Shown piece by piece: positions 60,526 through 64,000 of a DNA stretch of 64,000 bases. This DNA comes from Medicago truncatula. Lineage: Eukaryota > Streptophyta > Magnoliopsida > Fabales > Fabaceae. The stretch lies in assembly GCF_003473485.1 (NCBI RefSeq), contig NC_053043.1, positions 11,914,001-11,978,000 on the forward strand. The letters are read 5' to 3'. The first letter of the stretch is position 1; each line of letters begins with the position of its first letter. Both the position numbers and the translations under genes were made by a program. Below the pieces are notes generated by a model. It did not search any database, was not told where the DNA came from, and saw only the letters and a list, made by a program, of their open reading frames with translations.

Positions 60526-60526
60526 T
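60480..60526. repeat. Compound (CT)n(TA)n microsatellite
   Basis: A CT run passing directly into an AT dinucleotide run. Confidence 0.9.
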
Positions 60527-61380
60527 GATTTTGTAAGTTGAGAATTGAAAAGAAAGTTGCAATTGCCTTGCAAAAAAAAAGACCTTACTTCCACTCGAAG
60601 CATCCACAACCCCGAATCACCACCAAACAATGCTTCCTTTCACCATCACTAATGCCATCAATCTTGTGTAAATCTCTTGGGCTTGTCTTAAATCACAACC
60701 GAAAGAAAAAGATCATATCATTAAGAAACATTGTCAAACTAAAACGCTTTATCAAGACTTGAATGACGTTTGTGAGATATCGAGCTAAATATAATGAAAA
60801 GTTTGAAGCAAAGTCTAACTAAAATGTTTTATCAAGACTAGAAACAGAGTCAGTTACCTCAACCTTGTGCCAAAGGTGACAAGATTTATGTAATGATTCC
60901 GGAAGATGAATATTGAGCTAATTATATGCATACAAGCATAATCTCCATGGTCGCATCATTTGGCCGAAGAGTGGAATACTTTTGAAGATAGATGCTTTAT
61001 GAGCCAAGTTATTTCCATTTTGAAGTCATTGAGTAAGTGGGGAGTGACATTTCTTGGCAAGAGTTTACATGAGTTTTCCTTTTATTCACTAGAAGATGTT
61101 CAAAGTATTAAATAGATTGGACCAGGGAGCATTATCCTTGGTTTCCTTAATCTGTTTGCTCGGAGTTTTGTTTTTAACCCTGACATGCAACAATAATCCA
61201 CACCTCTGATTTGAAAAGCTTATTGAAAATATGGTTAAACAAGGATCAAATTATATAATCCTAAAATCTCCAACAAGGTGCTCGGATTATATAATCCGAA
61301 CCGAAGGCCTTTTTGAAATTGAGAGGGCGCGTGTGAAGAGATTATAGTGGGAAAAGAAACAAATTATAAATGAATATTAA
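60527..61380. other. Intergenic, no gene recognised
   Basis: A short palindrome GGATTATATAATCC lies near 61,278, with a similar TTATATAATCC 35 bases before it. No gene or element end was identified. Confidence 0.4.
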
Positions 61381-61485
61381 CATCATGTGCTATGTTTCAT
61401 CACCAAAAGGAGCATAATAAATAGATGCATAAGTGTCCTTGTTCTCATTCTTCACCCTACATTGTTTTTCAAAAAGAAAAGTAAA

Positions 61486-62131
61486 ATGGTGGGCTTCGTC
61501 GTCGACTGTCAGCTCCACTTAGACCATATAATTTTTATTGTCAACCTGTACGACACTAATATCACCACAGATACTTCCGCCGCCTCCTTCTGTGAAAACT
61601 CGATCGAAACAACGCTCCTCCTTCGCAGCGATGTATACCCCAAGTCTACCTTCTTCGTCAACTTTTCCATCGATCCCAAGGTAAACACGTTGAAGTTCTG
61701 TGTTGGTGATCATTGCAACATTTTCCAGCTCAATCGCACAAATACCATACCGACTTGTATCCGTGAGTTCATAAAGGATCGTTTGATTGGATTCCCAGGG
61801 TTGAAGAACCTAACGTATTCACAATATTTGAATTGGTCGAAGCACACATTGGAGATGTACATGGATCTTGTTGTTCTCTCACGGTGGGAGCAATGGTTCT
61901 TGAATGACTCGGTGGATAAGATAGTTAAAAAATGTCTTGGATTCACGGTGCAACATAGAAGAGGTTAGAACGAGCGATTGGGGATTAGAATGTCGTATTG
62001 GTGATGAACAAGGTTTTTATGCTAGCATTCAAACATATTGCACTTTTCGCATAGGATGGGAATTGAAGGTTTGGCATTGGTGGTGCATTGTGGCGGAAAT
62101 TACAATATCTTTCACTTTTAAACAAAATTAA
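61486..62131 (+). pseudogene. WRN-exonuclease-like (DEDDy fold) gene with frameshift, copy 2
   Basis: From ATG at 61,486 a 160-codon frame runs to TAG at about 61,966-61,968 (MVGFVVDCQLHLDHII...NFSIDPKVNTLKFCVGDHCNIFQL...KKCLGFTV). A net two-base loss relative to copy 1 just after KCLGFTV shifts the frame. The remainder continues in the next frame (RTSDWGLECRIGDEQGFYAS...WHWWCIV) to a stop at 62,129-62,131. By eye alignment the catalytic acids are replaced as in copy 1: Exo I DxE is SxD (NFSIDP), the Exo II Asp is Asn (GLKNLTY), and YxxxD is YASIQ. The 5' flanks of both copies are similar for about 60 bases, so the duplication included upstream sequence. Orientation is opposite to copy 1. Confidence 0.8.
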
Positions 62132-62557
62132 CTTGTAATCCATCTTCTTATCCATGAGATTACGCTTTACTAACACACTTTCTAGTTACTTGGAATGCGT
62201 AGATAATTAATTTGAATTTTTAAGGTACTTGAGATAATATAATTTTGATAGACAAATATCTGGTAGAATTGTCCAAGTGGGGAGTGACATTTGTACTTTC
62301 ATACATTCATCAACATCTGGTTGAATTGTCCCATTATTTGTACTTGATCTGAAAGAAGCACTTGAGATAATATAAATTTGATAGACAAATATAACTATAC
62401 TTGAGCTTCATAGCCCTTTTGACACTATACTAGATAATATTTATTTCTGATCCCTTGTTGTAACCTTAACTAAGGTGAAACAAGGGACTCTTCAAAGAAG
62501 TAAAACTACTAAGAAAGCACATATTATTTGTGGAAATTGCATTCTCAAAATTCCCTT
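62132..62557. other. Spacer, 3' flank of the GH31 gene
   Basis: AT-rich sequence with small internal repeats (GATAGACAAATAT twice near 62,250 and 62,380). It should contain the 3' UTR of the minus-strand glucosidase. Confidence 0.45.
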
Positions 62558-64000
62558 CTACCTTATTTTAGTCTTCAGTTCAAACTGCTCTCCAATAAGC
62601 TGTTTCAAATTTGAAACTTCCACAGTAACAAACTTAGAAGACCTATCAAATTTTGTGATCAAAACTCTTTTCCTCATTGAATTCTTAACACTCACAACAT
62701 TTAACTCACTCTCAGCCAAATCATTTCCATTTAACCTACCATAATTAGGTATCCCCAAGAATGTAACCTTTTCTATGATCCATTTTTGGTCCAAAGAAAA
62801 TTTTCCATTAGTAACATTAGAAGTAACAGAAACACTATCATTATACAGTGCACCATAAAATCTCACAAGTGTCCATTGATCTTTCTCTCCTTCTATATCA
62901 AGAGCCTCACCATCATCCAAATAAACTTGTCCATAACTATTTCCATTTCCACTAAAAACAACCAATAGTTCGAATGTGGTGTTCCGAGCTGCTTTCGTTG
63001 TCATTGCTTCACCTTGTAAGGCCAAAATGTTACCTTCACCAACATGCACATTTATGTGATCAGATGGTGCATCAAGTGTGACATATTTTCCTGACTTTGC
63101 ATTCACTGAATTTGAAGGATTAAAGAGATCAAACCAATTTCCTCTAGGAAAGTATGCATCAACGGTTACTGCACCGGATTGTAGCACAGGTGAGACTAGA
63201 ACACCTTTGCCTAATAGAAACTGTGAGTTTATTTCGTATGTTGTGATATCCTCGGGGAATGAAAAGAAAAGTGGCCGCGCAATTGGTGTCCCTTTTGTGT
63301 TTGATTCGTACATTAGTGTGTAGAAATATGGAAGAAGACGGTAACGAAGGCCAAGCACTTTTCGAGCTGATGCTGCAACTGAATCCCAAAGGTAAAGCTC
63401 TTGCCTGATGGAATTTTTATCTGAATGATCTCTTGCAAAGGGGTAAAAGGCCCCTAACTATATTCAGGAAAATAAAAATGTATTAGATATGCATGTAATG
63501 ATGAAATTATTTTCCAACAATCTGTTCCTACTGTTACTAACAATTTTGCACGGATGTGAAAAACTGTCTTTTTTGTAAGAAAAAGTACGAAGAGTAATAC
63601 ACACATTGTATCTAAGTTTAGTTCTTGAAAGAAAGGCCTACAGCGCGATGTGAAAAGAAACATTAAGATTTTTTTTATGTTTATACGACTGCAATTGCGG
63701 CTTTATCACCACGATTCTCTGAAATATAAGAATTGCAGCGTATCTGCAATTTAAAACCTTTCTTTACCTGCAGCAAAAGATCACAGCTCTATCCATGTGT
63801 AACTTTTATAAATTTAGTCTAGTGAAAAAGTTGTGGATGCTATCCGATTTTGAGGATCAACGTTTGTTACCTGAATCCAGCGCCGGCAAAGTTCTTCAGT
63901 AGTGTCTGCTGAGAAGCCGCATATATCCGCTCCAACCATAGGAACTCCAAAGATTCCAAAGTTCAATATTGATGGGATTGAGTATGCTAAATCATTCCAT
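62558..64000 (-). CDS. GH31 alpha-glucosidase, C-terminal part (runs off the window)
   Basis: Two exons are visible: 64,000-63,871 (open at the window edge) and the final exon 63,457-62,558, joined CAG|GTAACA to TATAG|TTAGGG in phase, giving 342 residues before TAG. The first exon holds [15 protein letters not shown] and the GH31 signature [10 protein letters not shown]; the second begins [16 protein letters not shown] and [19 protein letters not shown]. The (beta/alpha)8 barrel end then gives way to the proximal and distal beta-sandwich domains ([55 protein letters not shown]). The text is closer to plant alpha-glucosidase (AGLU-type, EC 3.2.1.20) than to alpha-xylosidase, from memory of both. 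The nucleophile (WIDMNE-type) and acid/base (HWTGD-type) motifs lie outside the window. The plant family acts in the apoplast or vacuole on maltose-type glucans. Confidence 0.92.

Overview
The window looks like nuclear DNA of a flowering plant, most likely a legume of the Medicago/Trifolium/Vicieae group. The evidence is AT-rich sequence, multi-exon genes with GT-AG introns, plant-only gene families, and a dense mixture of Stowaway and Mutator-like MITEs, tRNA-derived SINEs, a Helitron, a CACTA element and a gypsy-type solo LTR. The species call is inference; no single marker proves it.

Layout. 1-10 kb is repeat-rich intergenic DNA with several MITEs, the 3' end of a LINE, one SINE, and the first copy of a duplicated anonymous segment. 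10,051-11,685 (-) is an intronless berberine-bridge-enzyme-like secreted FAD oxidase. 11.7-19 kb holds a 14-copy minisatellite next to LTR-like sequence, MITEs, a SINE and the second copy of the anonymous segment. 19,050-21,894 and 23,730-26,621 (+) are two tandem three-exon wall-associated-kinase-like receptor kinases, with a decayed kinase fragment at 28.95 kb. 31,213-40,632 (-) is a 14-exon gene for the mitochondrial complex I assembly methyltransferase NDUFAF7/MidA; I could assemble it completely (438 codons plus stop, every junction GT-AG). 41.3-51.8 kb is a transposon nest: a Helitron carrying an RPA1-like fragment lies inside a Mutator-like element, and a solo LTR lies inside a second Mutator-like element. 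52.0-52.6 kb (-) and 61.5-62.1 kb (+) are two broken paralogues of a WRN-exonuclease-like protein. Between them is a 2.1-kb non-autonomous CACTA element. At the right edge (62,558 to the window end, -) is the C-terminal part of a GH31 alpha-glucosidase.

The genes do not form a pathway or operon. The functional set is cell-wall or apoplast facing (BBE-like oxidase, two WAK-like receptors, GH31 glucosidase) plus one mitochondrial housekeeping gene. The most interesting material is the degenerate exonuclease-fold pair, whose catalytic acids are already replaced at shared positions; the contrast between ectodomain and kinase divergence in the tandem receptors; a microsatellite abutting a splice donor in the NDUFAF7 gene; the nested transposons with exact target-site duplications; and an anonymous duplicated segment that might carry a small gene. 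I saw no wholly new biological system.
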